Notes: generated by a model not told the origin, from the sequence alone. Positions 37,100 through 44,896 are shown, numbered from the stretch's first letter. The stretch: 64,000 nt of DNA from Acidobacteriota bacterium (GCA_019639135.1 JAHBSL010000004.1:1-64000), one strand, 5' to 3'. Program-made: numbers and translations.

Positions 37100-37310
37100 G
37101 ACGTGGAGATCGTTGCCACAGAGGGCGCGGAGAGAGATTAGTGACGAGTGATGAGTGACGAGAGATGAGGAATCGTTCTTTGGGATGAGTGACGACTTTT
37201 TAGTGGCGAGGGAAGAGGGGCGAGGGATGGGGATCTGCCACAGAGAGCACAGAGAGTTTTTTGAGCGACGAGGGACGACTTTTTAGTGGCGAGTGACGAG
37301 TCTCCTTAAG
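37100..37310. repeat. Short dispersed repeats (GACGAG-type and CCACAGAG-type)
   Basis: A non-coding stretch built from degenerate short motifs. GTGACGAGTGATGAGTGACGAG-like runs occur around 37141-37165 and 37265-37300. An exact 20-bp direct repeat (GACGACTTTTTAGTGGCGAG) lies at 37191-37210 and 37274-37293. Two CCACAGAG(G/A)GC(G/A)C(G/A)GAGAG copies lie near 37117 and 37218. These look like intergenic filler repeats of the host genome; none shows coding potential. Confidence 0.6.
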
Positions 37311-37369
37311 CCGTGCTTGAAATCGTCGATGCCATATGTAACATACGTTTCGGTTTTTGGCGTAGGCTT

Positions 37370-37567
37370 CTAAACCTTCTTCTTCCGCTTTGCGTCTCTT
37401 TCGGCTACCGCCTTTTGTGTCTGTGCTTGTTTTTCCGCCAATGATGAGGGGTGAGCCAACGAGTAGTCCACCGCCATCAATGCGTCCTTGTTCCCCTTCC
37501 CTTGCGAGACGCTTAATGCCAAGCGGTCCCGAAAAGATTTTGTCGATGGTATTTTGAACTTGTTCAT
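37370..37567 (-). CDS. Small basic protein of unknown function
   Basis: A possible 65-residue protein with a Lys/Arg-rich C-terminal tail (ERDAKRKKKV). The ATG at 37567 is preceded 8 nt upstream by GGGAG (minus strand, 37576-37580). A TATAAT -10 hexamer lies at 37587-37592, giving a very short leader. I prefer it over an overlapping 148-residue frame (37200-37646, minus) that shares most of the DNA. That frame also reads plausibly (YTIDSVYNPDGSINYEQVQN) but lacks a ribosome binding site and runs into the repeat tract. One of the two may be a relic. No homologue recognised. Confidence 0.4.
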   Translation of the reverse strand: MNKFKIPSTKSFRDRLALSVSQGKGNKDALMAVDYSLAHPSSLAEKQAQTQKAVAERDAKRKKKV

Positions 37568-37713
37568 AATTTATGCTCCCATCGGGATTATATACCGAAT
37601 CGATCGTATATTTTTCATTCGTCGCTTGCCCGGTCGCTCGGAGCATCGCTGGTCCGTCTTTTTTGACAAGATCTGCCCCGGGGTAAGTTTCTTTCTAGTG
37701 AGGGAGGATCGCC

Positions 37714-37854
37714 GGGAGCGTCCTGTAGGCAATTGGAGCCTGTAGGGCCCGTGCCATCGCTCCCTTCCTTTTTCAGTCGTCCTGTACCGCAGCAGTCCCT
37801 GATCGATCGGTTCCTTCAGATCGATCAGCCGCTTACCACTTTCGGCCGAGCGGC
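37714..37854 (-). ncRNA. Candidate structured non-coding RNA or long leader
   Basis: Three adjacent hairpins lie in a stretch without a convincing gene. (1) Outer arms 37714-37720/37758-37764 (7 bp perfect) enclose nested arms 37728-37731/37752-37755 and 37736-37740/37746-37750, the last needing a G-U pair on the minus strand but an A-C mismatch on the plus strand. (2) Arms 37799-37808/37819-37828 (10 bp perfect). (3) Arms 37828-37833/37849-37854 (6 bp), sharing one base with hairpin 2. The G-U pair favours minus-strand transcription, toward the small ORF at 37567. The region down to about 37900 may belong to it. No known RNA family is recognised. Confidence 0.38.
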
Positions 37855-37899
37855 CCCCTTTCAAACCCGCAGTAACTCCGAGACAACCATGGCCTCCTA

Positions 37900-38241
37900 A
37901 AGCCGGGATCATTTAGCTACACATGACGGCCACTCGGGTTGCTCTTTGTCTGCGAGCGGGATGGAAATTGTGATTTTGAGACGCGGAAGCAGGGGAAATT
38001 TTGGGGCCTTTTTAAATTTTTTTTCGGGTGTTTTTTGGGTGAATTTGGGGTTCGGTTTTGGGTGAAATTTTTGGGTTCGGGCTCCGGGCGGGAAACACAA
38101 TTAGTTGTGCGGGTGGTTTTCGGCGAACTCAACTAATTGTGCTGAGGCGGATTTGCGGGTCGTGGCACTTCGGGACCGGTTTTTAGCTGCCGGTTCCCTT
38201 TCCGCGGCGGCGGTGAAAAAGGGCGGGCCGAAAAAAAGTTG
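37900..38241. other. Gene-free T/G-rich stretch
   Basis: About 340 bp with no credible gene. It contains a strongly T/G-skewed segment on the plus strand (about 37990-38085, runs of T8, T6 and GGGTGAATTT-like motifs), which suggests decayed or low-complexity DNA. The inverted repeat at 38096-38141 described separately also falls here. Confidence 0.5.
38096..38141. repeat. 12-bp inverted repeat
   Basis: Perfect 12-bp arms CACAATTAGTTG (38096-38107) and CAACTAATTGTG (38130-38141) are separated by 22 bp. Arm 1 with the next two bases can also form its own 5-bp hairpin. It lies about 100 bp upstream of a TTGACA element. A transcription-factor site or a mobile-element scar are both possible. Confidence 0.55.
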
Positions 38242-38271
38242 TTGACAAAATTTTTGGACTTATGCAAATAA
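38242..38271 (+). promoter_or_regulatory. Candidate sigma-70 promoter
   Basis: A perfect TTGACA lies at 38242-38247. An AT-rich region with TATGCAAATAAT follows, but the best -10 candidate (AATAAT, about 38266-38271) has a spacing of 18-19 bp, so the match is partial. It would drive the 229-residue gene at 38401 with a ~120-nt leader. Confidence 0.35.
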
Positions 38272-38366
38272 TCGCATTGGGTCCGCCGAAGGCTCCCATT
38301 CTCCTGCCAGCGGCGACCGAAGTTCTCCTTCTGCCATCCGTTTTCGGGTCAATGTGCCTCCTGCGG

Positions 38367-38390
38367 CTCCAAAAAAATAAATTTTGGAGG
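38367..38390 (+). promoter_or_regulatory. Hairpin sequestering the ribosome binding site of the 38401 gene
   Basis: Arms CTCCAAAA (38367-38374) and TTTTGGAG (38382-38389) form a perfect 8-bp stem with a 7-nt A-rich loop. The 3' arm contains most of the GGAGG Shine-Dalgarno (38386-38390), which sits 10 nt before the ATG. In folded mRNA the ribosome site would be hidden, so translation may respond to temperature, a factor or upstream translation. Confidence 0.45.
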
Positions 38391-38400
38391 TTATTCCACT

Positions 38401-39090
38401 ATGGCCAAAAAGAATTGGTGGCCTACATCATTAGCGGATCAACTCGTGTTGGTCCAGAACTTTCAGAACAAGATAGACGGTTATGCGGTTGCCCTGGGGC
38501 TCACGCCCGCACAGGTCGCCGCCGCACAGGACCTCTGCGACGGCTTCGTCACCGCCTTCACGTTTCACGAATCGTGTAAGACGACGATGCAATCCGTCAC
38601 ACAGTGGCGCGACGAAGTTTTCAGCGGCACGCCTACGGGCGATCCCGCCGGAGCTCCGCCGGTGTTTGCTGTGGCCGGTGCCCCGACCATCTCCCGCGGG
38701 GTTGTAACGCAGCTTTTCGAACTCCGCGACCTTATCGTCTCGCTGCCGGGCTATACGGAAGCCATCGGCGAGGATCTGGGAATCGTCGGCGCCGAAAAGT
38801 CTGACGTTATTCCCGAATTGGTTGCTCCCGACCTTAAGCCTTCGGTCGCGGCGGGCTATACGGTAAATCTCAAGGGCAGCATGCAGGGAATGACCGGCAT
38901 GCGGGTCGAATACAGGCCCGCGGGCGGCAACTTTGCACCCGTTGCTTTTTTGACGAACCTTCCGGGCTCGGTCCAGATCTCTCCGGCGGCTCCCGGGCAA
39001 CCGGAATCCGGCGAGATCAGGGCGGTATTCATCCGTAAGAATGCCGAGTTTGGCAACTTCTCGCCAAACTATCCCGTAACCGTCTCTTAA
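38401..39090 (+). CDS. Hypothetical protein of a family seen in Acidobacteriota
   Basis: A 229-residue protein without signal peptide or membrane segment. The N-terminal ~110 residues are helical (LADQLVLVQNFQNKIDGYAVALGLTPAQVAAAQ). A Pro/Ala linker follows, and the C-terminal ~80 residues resemble a fibronectin-III/Ig-like beta domain (MRVEYRPAGGNFAPVAF, GEIRAVFIRKNAEFG). I recall similar proteins being common in Acidobacteriota and Planctomycetota, without known function. It stands alone between repeat-rich DNA and a convergent MFS gene, with a good ribosome site that is locked in a hairpin. Confidence 0.72.
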   Translation: MAKKNWWPTSLADQLVLVQNFQNKIDGYAVALGLTPAQVAAAQDLCDGFVTAFTFHESCKTTMQSVTQWRDEVFSGTPTGDPAGAPPVFAVAGAPTISRGVVTQLFELRDLIVSLPGYTEAIGEDLGIVGAEKSDVIPELVAPDLKPSVAAGYTVNLKGSMQGMTGMRVEYRPAGGNFAPVAFLTNLPGSVQISPAAPGQPESGEIRAVFIRKNAEFGNFSPNYPVTVS

Positions 39091-39132
39091 ACCACATCCT
39101 CACCTACCCAAACACATTTCCCAAGCCAAACC

Positions 39133-39212
39133 GGCCGCAGATAACCCCCTAAAATCCGCCTCCCATTTGCCGAAAGGCATTTCCCGCAAGCGGTAGAGGT
39201 GTGTCTGCGGCC
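39133..39212. repeat. 80-bp inverted-repeat element between convergent genes
   Basis: Perfect 9-bp arms GGCCGCAGA (39133-39141) and TCTGCGGCC (39204-39212) enclose a 62-nt loop. The loop itself has a TGCC-GAAA-GGCA tetraloop hairpin (39168-39179) and a CCGC-AA-GCGG hairpin (about 39184-39193). It could serve as a bidirectional terminator or be a small mobile hairpin element; there is no T tract. Confidence 0.45.
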
Positions 39213-39220
39213 TTAAGTTT

Positions 39221-40450
39221 TCACCGGGCGGCCGGCAGGCCTTTCGGCAGGTTCATTCGGAGTTGGAGGATGGCGGCGGAGAGGATCGTTAGTGCGCCGA
39301 TCGTGATAACGGAAGCGGAGAGGCCAAATGAGTCGGCGATGATGCCGGTCAGGATGGCGCCGAAGGCATAACCGAGGTCGCGCCAGAGCCGAAAGACCCC
39401 GACGCTTTTCGGGCGGTCTTCGGGGTGAGTTATCTCGGCAATCGCGGCGAGAAATGTAGGGTAAACCATTGCCGTGCCGCAGCCGAGAAGGGTTGCGAGC
39501 CCGATATAAGCGGCCATGGTCTCGGCAAAAGGCATTACGAGAAGCGCAAGCCCCTGGAGCAGCATCCCGACGAAGAGCATCCGCTTTTTATCGAAATGGT
39601 CGGCCATTTTTCCGGTAAATAGCTGGCCGAAACCCCAAACGGCGGGGTAGATGGCGGTTATGGCACCGATCTCCGGAAGCGAGAACCGCTTTGCCGCAAG
39701 TATTACCGGCAGAATCCCCCAGACCATTCCGTCGTTAAGATTATTGACCAGCCCGGCCTGAGTTATAGAGCCGAGATTTCGGTCGCGGAGCGTCGTATCC
39801 CAGAAAATGCTGCGGAGCTTTGCCGCCTGCGACGTTTCGCTCTCCCGGGCAACGTGGCGGCGGGTATCGCGGATGAGGAAAACGGACATCGCCAGCCCGA
39901 TGGCCGCCATTGCGATGCCTATATAAAAAGGATAGGGGCGAAGGCCATATTCACCCGCGACCCATCCGGTAACGAAGGCAATAAGCCCGACCGAAACATA
40001 GCCGGCGAATTCGTTGAGCCCCATCGCGAGTCCGCGGTTGCGCTCGCCGATCAGGTCTATCTTCATCACGACCGTGCTCGACCAGGCAAGGCCCTGGTTG
40101 ATGCCGAGCAGGACATTTGCGGCAATTATCCAGTTCCAGCTCGGGGCATACATTAATATAAACGGAACAGGAAGCCCGAAGAGCCAGCCGAGGATCAGCA
40201 GGTTGCGGCGGCCGAACCTATTTGCCAGAGCTCCGGTAAAGTAGTTGGTAAATGCCTTTACAAAGCCGAAAACGACGATAAAGGAGAAAAGGGCGGTCTT
40301 GGCGGCGATGGCAAATTCGGCCTCGGCGATCTGGGGCAGAATGGAGCGTTCGAGCCCGACCATACCGCCGACAAACGCATTTACGACGACCAGAAGTGTG
40401 AACTGGCCGATGTTTTCCCTGAGGCCGAGCCGGACGGCGGATTCGCTCAC
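39221..40450 (-). CDS. Major facilitator superfamily transporter
   Basis: A 409-residue inner-membrane transporter with about twelve hydrophobic segments in two halves. The loop 2-3 motif of MFS proteins is visible as GALANRFGRRN (about 74-84) and its second-half counterpart as GKMADHFDKKR. The pair VGLERSILPQIAE near the start and the ILGWLFGLPVPFILMYAPSW region fit drug/sugar-type MFS proteins of unassigned substrate. It is the last gene of the dnaK-dnaJ-hspR run, 76 bp after hspR; a shared transcript is possible. Confidence 0.85.
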   Translation of the reverse strand: MSESAVRLGLRENIGQFTLLVVVNAFVGGMVGLERSILPQIAEAEFAIAAKTALFSFIVVFGFVKAFTNYFTGALANRFGRRNLLILGWLFGLPVPFILMYAPSWNWIIAANVLLGINQGLAWSSTVVMKIDLIGERNRGLAMGLNEFAGYVSVGLIAFVTGWVAGEYGLRPYPFYIGIAMAAIGLAMSVFLIRDTRRHVARESETSQAAKLRSIFWDTTLRDRNLGSITQAGLVNNLNDGMVWGILPVILAAKRFSLPEIGAITAIYPAVWGFGQLFTGKMADHFDKKRMLFVGMLLQGLALLVMPFAETMAAYIGLATLLGCGTAMVYPTFLAAIAEITHPEDRPKSVGVFRLWRDLGYAFGAILTGIIADSFGLSASVITIGALTILSAAILQLRMNLPKGLPAAR

Positions 40451-40525
40451 GCGAAGAAATCTATCACCGCCCGCGGAGAATAAAAAGCTGCGGTGCGTTT
40501 TTGTTTTATTGGCGGCTTTCGGAGG

Positions 40526-40924
40526 TTAATCGTCGGCGGGATTTTCTTCCTCGGGGTCGAAACGGCGGACGCGCGAGATGGGGATGAGCGCGTCGGTCGG
40601 GCTTTCGCTCCCGCGGCGGACGAACTCATCGGCATGGAGCCGGAGGTAGTCAAAGAAGCGTTCGAACTCCCGCTGCATCGCGTCCATCTTTTCCCGCATA
40701 TTGAGGATGATCTCAACGCCCGCGAGGTTTACGCCGAGGTCGCGGGTCAGGGATAGGATCACCTCAAGGCGTTCGAGGTCGCTGTCTTCGTAAAGGCGCG
40801 TGTTGCCCTCGGACCGCGAGGGCTTCAAAAGCCCCTCGCGCTCATACATCCGAAGCGTCTGCGGATGTATCTCGTACATCTCCGCCACGGCACTTATTGT
40901 GTATGTCTTGACGCGCTTCTTCAT
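40526..40924 (-). CDS. hspR: HspR-like MerR-family heat-shock repressor
   Basis: A 132-residue MerR-type regulator. The winged helix (about 8-60) reads YTISAVAEMYEIHPQTLRMYEREGLLKPSR, almost the HspR consensus, followed by a helical dimerisation region. HspR binds HAIR sites (CTTGAGT-N7-ACTCAAG) and represses the dnaK operon with DnaK as co-repressor. Position after dnaK and dnaJ on the same strand supports this role, and a HAIR-like site covers the dnaK promoter. The acidic tail (RFDPEEENPADD) is not conserved in the family. Confidence 0.88.
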   Translation of the reverse strand: MKKRVKTYTISAVAEMYEIHPQTLRMYEREGLLKPSRSEGNTRLYEDSDLERLEVILSLTRDLGVNLAGVEIILNMREKMDAMQREFERFFDYLRLHADEFVRRGSESPTDALIPISRVRRFDPEEENPADD

Positions 40925-40930
40925 AATCAG

Positions 40931-40947
40931 TCAAGTAAGTCTTGACA
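40931..40947. promoter_or_regulatory. Inverted repeat upstream of hspR
   Basis: GTCAAG and CTTGAC half-sites (40931-40936, 40942-40947) are separated by 5 bp, just upstream of the hspR start. They contain CTTGA cores as in HAIR elements but in the opposite arrangement, so an autoregulatory operator is possible but weak. Confidence 0.3.
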
Positions 40948-41091
40948 GTCTAGGAAGTCTTGGAAGTCCTGTTACATTTCAGTATCTGCGGAGTCCTTTT
41001 CGATATCAGGTTCCAGACTTTCCTTTCTAACAAGACGTCCATTGCTTCCGCGACTTCCTAGACTTCCCAGACCTCCACGACTTCCTAGACT
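40948..41091. repeat. Inverted and direct 13-bp repeats in the dnaJ-hspR gap
   Basis: The 13-mer GACTTCCTAGACT occurs at 41052-41064 and 41079-41091, the second running into the dnaJ stop. Its exact reverse complement is at 40948-40960. Further degenerate GAAGTC/GACTTCC copies lie between. The arms could pair into a long stem between dnaJ and hspR mRNA. Confidence 0.6.
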
Positions 41092-42257
41092 CACTCCAAC
41101 CCCATTGCCTTTCTCGGATTTTCCGGGTTTAGTTTTTCAAATTGCCGGAGCAGCTCTTTTGTTTCTTCCGAGATGACCCGCGGCATGGATATTTTTACCT
41201 CGACGAACTGATCGCCCCTGAGGCTCGGATTCCGGAGCGATGGGAAACCTCTTTCGCGGAGCCGGAACTTTTGTCCCGATTCCGTTCCCGGCGGTATTTT
41301 TAGCTGCGCCTTTCCCTCAACGGTCGGGACCTCGATCTTGGTGCCGAGGGCCGCTTCCGCGATGGTGATCGGGACGGTGACGTAAACATTATCGCCCTTG
41401 CGTGTCAGGAAAGGGTGTTTCCCGACGTTCGTAACGATAAATAGGTCGCCGGGCTCGGCCCCGAGCCGCCCGCCGTGGCCCTTTTTAGGAATTCTTACCC
41501 GCGAGCCGGTATCAACTCCGGCCGGGATGCGAATCTTTACCTGCTCGGTCTTCGGGGTAGTTCCCTTGCCGTTGCAAAGCGAGCACGGTGTTCGGCGCCT
41601 TCCTGTACCGGAGCAATCCGGGCAATCCTGGGCAAATTGAAGCCTTCCGCCGCTTTTTGTTACCTGTCCGGTGCCTTTGCAGGTCGGGCATTGGACGAGC
41701 GGGCCGCCCGTATCGCCCGCACCCTGGCAACGGGAGCACTGCTCGCTGCGGTTGACGGTGATATTTGTCGTCAGGCCGGAAAATGCTTCCTCAAAGCTGA
41801 GCGCGAGAGGTATCTCGATATCGCGGCCCCGCTTTGGCATCGCCCGCGGCGGTTCGGGCTGCGGACGGGATCCTGCTCCGCCTCCGCCAAAAAGATCTGA
41901 GAAGATATCGCGGAAACTCGAGCCGCCGCCTGAGGCAGAACCCTGCGAAAAATCAAACCCCGAGAAATCAAAACCCGGCGATGGCCCGCCGCCGGTTGCT
42001 CCGGATGCAAAGGGCGAATCGGCGTCGAGATTCTCATGATAATAGCCGAAGCGGTCAAAGACCTTCCGCTTTTTCTCATCCGAAAGAACGTCGTAGGCCT
42101 CCTGCACCTCCTTAAACTTTTCCTCGGCGACCTTGTCGTTCGGATTCACGTCCGGATGAAACTTGCGCGCCAAGCGGCGGTAAGATTTCTTGATCTCATC
42201 CGCTTTGGCATCTTTCTTTACGCCGAGTATCTGGTAATAGTCTTTCTTTGTGGCCAT
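41091..42257 (-). CDS. dnaJ: DnaJ co-chaperone
   Basis: A 388-residue type I DnaJ. The J domain (1-72) has HPD in [12 protein letters not shown] Gly/Phe-rich region follows (about 85-130). The zinc domain has four CxxCxGxG motifs ([32 protein letters not shown], about 168-235), then the substrate-binding C-terminal beta domains. It stimulates DnaK ATPase and delivers unfolded proteins. It lies 116 bp downstream of dnaK with a repeat-bearing stem-loop in the gap; no grpE is in this operon. Confidence 0.95.
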   Translation of the reverse strand: MATKKDYYQILGVKKDAKADEIKKSYRRLARKFHPDVNPNDKVAEEKFKEVQEAYDVLSDEKKRKVFDRFGYYHENLDADSPFASGATGGGPSPGFDFSGFDFSQGSASGGGSSFRDIFSDLFGGGGAGSRPQPEPPRAMPKRGRDIEIPLALSFEEAFSGLTTNITVNRSEQCSRCQGAGDTGGPLVQCPTCKGTGQVTKSGGRLQFAQDCPDCSGTGRRRTPCSLCNGKGTTPKTEQVKIRIPAGVDTGSRVRIPKKGHGGRLGAEPGDLFIVTNVGKHPFLTRKGDNVYVTVPITIAEAALGTKIEVPTVEGKAQLKIPPGTESGQKFRLRERGFPSLRNPSLRGDQFVEVKISMPRVISEETKELLRQFEKLNPENPRKAMGLE

Positions 42258-42289
42258 CTTTAGCTGCCGGACAAGTTTTGAGGGGCGGT

Positions 42290-42355
42290 GCGAGAGTTAC
42301 ATTTTTGTTTGCAAACAACTCGCCTTTGTTTGCAAACAACTCGCCGCCGCCCCTC
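42290..42355 (-). repeat. Stem-loop with two 21-bp direct repeats in the dnaK-dnaJ gap
   Basis: Nine-base arms GAGGGGCGG (42290-42298) and CCGCCCCTC (42347-42355) enclose 48 nt. Inside, a 21-bp unit occurs twice back to back (42304-42324 and 42325-42345), each containing the 14-bp palindrome TTGTTTGCAAACAA. The unit encodes LFANNSP on the plus strand, echoing the SFAQTNN heptapeptide of the array at 36854. Confidence 0.7.
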
Positions 42356-42373
42356 GCCTGGTGCCGAAGTCAA

Positions 42374-44314
42374 TTAGTCCTTCTTTTCTTCATCGACATC
42401 AACGTATTCTGCGTCGATGACATCGCCGTCATCTGACGACGAAGCCGAGCCGGACGACTGGTCCGCTCCGGCCGAGGCCGAGGATGCCTGTTCGGCTCCG
42501 GCTTCGGGCTGAGAGGCGGCCTGGCTGTAAAGAACCTCCGCGATCTTGTGCGAGGCAGTTTGCAGGCGTTCGAACGCACTGTTCATCGCGTCCGCATCGT
42601 CGCCGCCGAGTGCGGTTTTCGAATCGGAGATGGCGGTCTCGATCTCAGCTGCCGCGGCCGCATCGAGCTTGTCCTTATTCTCCGAGAAGCTCTTCTCGAC
42701 GCTGTAAACGAGGCCATCGAGCCGGTTGCGGGCTTCGATCGAAGCTTTCTTCTTCTCGTCCTCGCCGGCGTGCGATTCAGCGTCCTTCATCATCTTGTCG
42801 ATCTCTTCCTTCGAGAGACCACTCGAGGCCGTGATCGTTATCTTCTGTTCGCGACCGGTGCCGACATCCTTTGCAGAGACGTTGACGATGCCGTTGGCGT
42901 CTATGTCAAAAGTTACTTCGACCTGCGGAACTCCGCGCGGTGCCGGCGGAATACCGACAAGATGAAACTTGCCGAGCGTTTTGTTGTCGGCGGCCATCGG
43001 CCGTTCACCCTGAAGAACGTGAACCTCGACCGATGTCTGATTGTCCGAAGCGGTCGAGAAGATCTCGGACTTGCGGGTCGGGATCGTCGTATTCCGCGGG
43101 ATCATCGTGGTCATAACGCCGCCAAGTGTTTCGATGCCGAGAGTTAACGGAGTAACGTCAAGAAGAAGGATATCCGTCTTCTCACCGCCTAAGACCCCGG
43201 CTTGTACGGCGGCTCCTAAAGCCACAACTTCATCAGGGTTTACGGACTTGTTCGGGTCCTTGCCAAAGAACTCTTTGACCATCTCCTGGACTTTCGGGAT
43301 GCGGGTCGAACCGCCGACGAGTACAATTTCATCGATCTCTTTTGCGGTTATTCCGGCATCTTTGATTGCCTGCTCGACGGGCGGCATAAGCCGCTTGAGG
43401 ACGGGTTCGACGAGAGCCTCGAACTTGGCACGCGTAAGCTTTATCACAAGGTGCTTCGGCCCGGAGGCATCGGCCGTAATGAACGGCAGGTTGATCTCCG
43501 TCTCCATCGCGGACGAGAGCTCGACCTTGGCTTTTTCGGCGGATTCTTTCAGGCGTTGAAGCGCCATCTTGTCAGAGGTTAGGTCAATGCCCTGATCTTT
43601 CTTGAATTCATCGATGATCCACTTGATGAGCACCTCATCGATGTCATCGCCGCCGAGATGGGTGTCTCCGTTGGTCGATTTGACCTCGACAACACCTTCG
43701 CCGACCTCAAGTACCGAGATGTCGAACGTACCGCCGCCGAAGTCGAAGACCGCGATGGTCTCGTCCTTTTTCTTATCGAGCCCGTAGGCGAGAGCGGCGG
43801 CCGTCGGTTCGTTGACAATGCGGAGAACCTCGAGGCCGGCGATCTTGCCCGCGTCCTTGGTGGCCTGCCGCTGAGCGTCGTTAAAGTAGGCCGGGACGGT
43901 GATGACGGCCTTTTCGACCTTTGATCCGAGGTAATCTTCGGCCGATTGCTTCAGCTTCTGGAGCACCATGGCGGCGATCTCCGGCGGGCTGTACTGCTTG
44001 CCTTCGGCCGCGATGCGGACGTCGCCGTTCGAAGCCTTTTCCACCTTATAAGGAACCTGTTTGATCTCGTCCTGGACCTCGTCGAACTTGCGGCCCATGA
44101 ATCGCTTGATGGAATAAAGAGTATTTTCCGGGTTTGTAACGGCCTGGCGCTTTGCGACCTGGCCGACGAGGCGGTTACCGTCCTTGGCAAAGGCCACAAC
44201 GGACGGCGTTGTTCGGCCGCCTTCCGAATTGGTGATGACGATCGGCTCGCCGCCTTCCATAACGGCCACGACCGAGTTCGTCGTTCCTAAGTCGATTCCA
44301 ATGATCTTGCTCAT
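42374..44314 (-). CDS. dnaK: DnaK (Hsp70) chaperone
   Basis: A 646-residue Hsp70. The N-terminal ATPase domain starts [15 protein letters not shown] and includes the phosphate-loop [14 protein letters not shown] (about 195-208) and [14 protein letters not shown]. The substrate-binding beta domain begins near 390 ([11 protein letters not shown]). The helical lid follows, with a low-complexity Ala/Ser/Gln-rich linker and the canonical acidic tail ([19 protein letters not shown]). It refolds proteins with DnaJ and GrpE and likely acts as HspR co-repressor. Promoter at 44388-44416 with an overlapping HAIR-like operator. Confidence 0.97.
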   Translation of the reverse strand: MSKIIGIDLGTTNSVVAVMEGGEPIVITNSEGGRTTPSVVAFAKDGNRLVGQVAKRQAVTNPENTLYSIKRFMGRKFDEVQDEIKQVPYKVEKASNGDVRIAAEGKQYSPPEIAAMVLQKLKQSAEDYLGSKVEKAVITVPAYFNDAQRQATKDAGKIAGLEVLRIVNEPTAAALAYGLDKKKDETIAVFDFGGGTFDISVLEVGEGVVEVKSTNGDTHLGGDDIDEVLIKWIIDEFKKDQGIDLTSDKMALQRLKESAEKAKVELSSAMETEINLPFITADASGPKHLVIKLTRAKFEALVEPVLKRLMPPVEQAIKDAGITAKEIDEIVLVGGSTRIPKVQEMVKEFFGKDPNKSVNPDEVVALGAAVQAGVLGGEKTDILLLDVTPLTLGIETLGGVMTTMIPRNTTIPTRKSEIFSTASDNQTSVEVHVLQGERPMAADNKTLGKFHLVGIPPAPRGVPQVEVTFDIDANGIVNVSAKDVGTGREQKITITASSGLSKEEIDKMMKDAESHAGEDEKKKASIEARNRLDGLVYSVEKSFSENKDKLDAAAAAEIETAISDSKTALGGDDADAMNSAFERLQTASHKIAEVLYSQAASQPEAGAEQASSASAGADQSSGSASSSDDGDVIDAEYVDVDEEKKD

Positions 44315-44378
44315 TTATCTTTCTCCGCTTTAATAATTTCTTCTCGCCCAATAAATACCGCTATAAATATCCCTTGAG

Positions 44379-44397
44379 CCTTTATAGAATATAAAGG
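44379..44397. promoter_or_regulatory. 19-bp palindrome over the dnaK -10 region
   Basis: Perfect 8-bp arms CCTTTATA and TATAAAGG (44379-44386, 44390-44397) with a 3-bp centre cover the -10 box and probable start point of the dnaK promoter. It could be a second operator besides HAIR or part of a transcript-start hairpin. Confidence 0.45.
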
Positions 44398-44417
44398 TTG
44401 AGTGCACTGCTGTCAAG
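44388..44417 (-). promoter_or_regulatory. dnaK promoter with HAIR-like HspR operator
   Basis: On the minus strand TTGACA (44411-44416) and TATATT (44388-44393) are spaced by exactly 17 bp. Overlapping them is CTTGACA-N7-ACTCAAC (44397-44417), which matches the HspR consensus CTTGAGT-N7-ACTCAAG at 11 of 14 positions. Repressor bound here would block RNA polymerase. The target gene dnaK starts 74 bp downstream. Confidence 0.62.
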
Positions 44418-44528
44418 TTTATTTTGCCGCGAAATTGAGAGCCGCAAAACTTCTGAATTTGGGGTTCCGGCCCAGACCGACCTTTGGGCGGTCGGGATGT
44501 TTCATTTCTTAAAGGAAGTGTATGTTTC

Positions 44529-44591
44529 TGAAACACGTGAAACAGATGAAACAACTGAAACAAGTGAAACAGATGAAACAAGTGAAACACT
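44529..44591. repeat. 9-bp tandem repeat (seven units)
   Basis: Seven contiguous 9-bp units TGAAACANN at 44529-44591 in the intergenic region upstream of dnaK. A GACCGACCTTTGGGCGGTCGG hairpin precedes it. On the minus strand it reads as a tripeptide repeat LFH/VFQ. No gene is credible in 44418-44896. Confidence 0.85.
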
Positions 44592-44896
44592 TGCCAGAGC
44601 CGCTCGGTGCCAGGCCTTAAAAGCCCGCCACAGCCGCTAGCGGTCGGTCGGAGCCAATACATAGTTGAATAGGTGCAAGTATTTCTTGCCCCAAGCCACC
44701 GATCTCGAATTGTTGCTGCCTTCTCCATACCGACACGACTGTATCATATCTTAAACATCCAGGTCAACACAAATTTGATCTATCCCGGCCCGATCTACGC
44801 CTACAGTCCAGTTGCCCAGAAAGGCAAATATTCGGTCATATGGCAGAACCGCGGGCCACATTAGTTCTAAGATCACTCGCCCGCGAAAGAGAAAAG

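Noticed and set aside
44330..44728. Minus-strand ORF with LFH repeats
   Set aside because: It exists only because the 9-bp array has a period divisible by three; it also overlaps the dnaK promoter.
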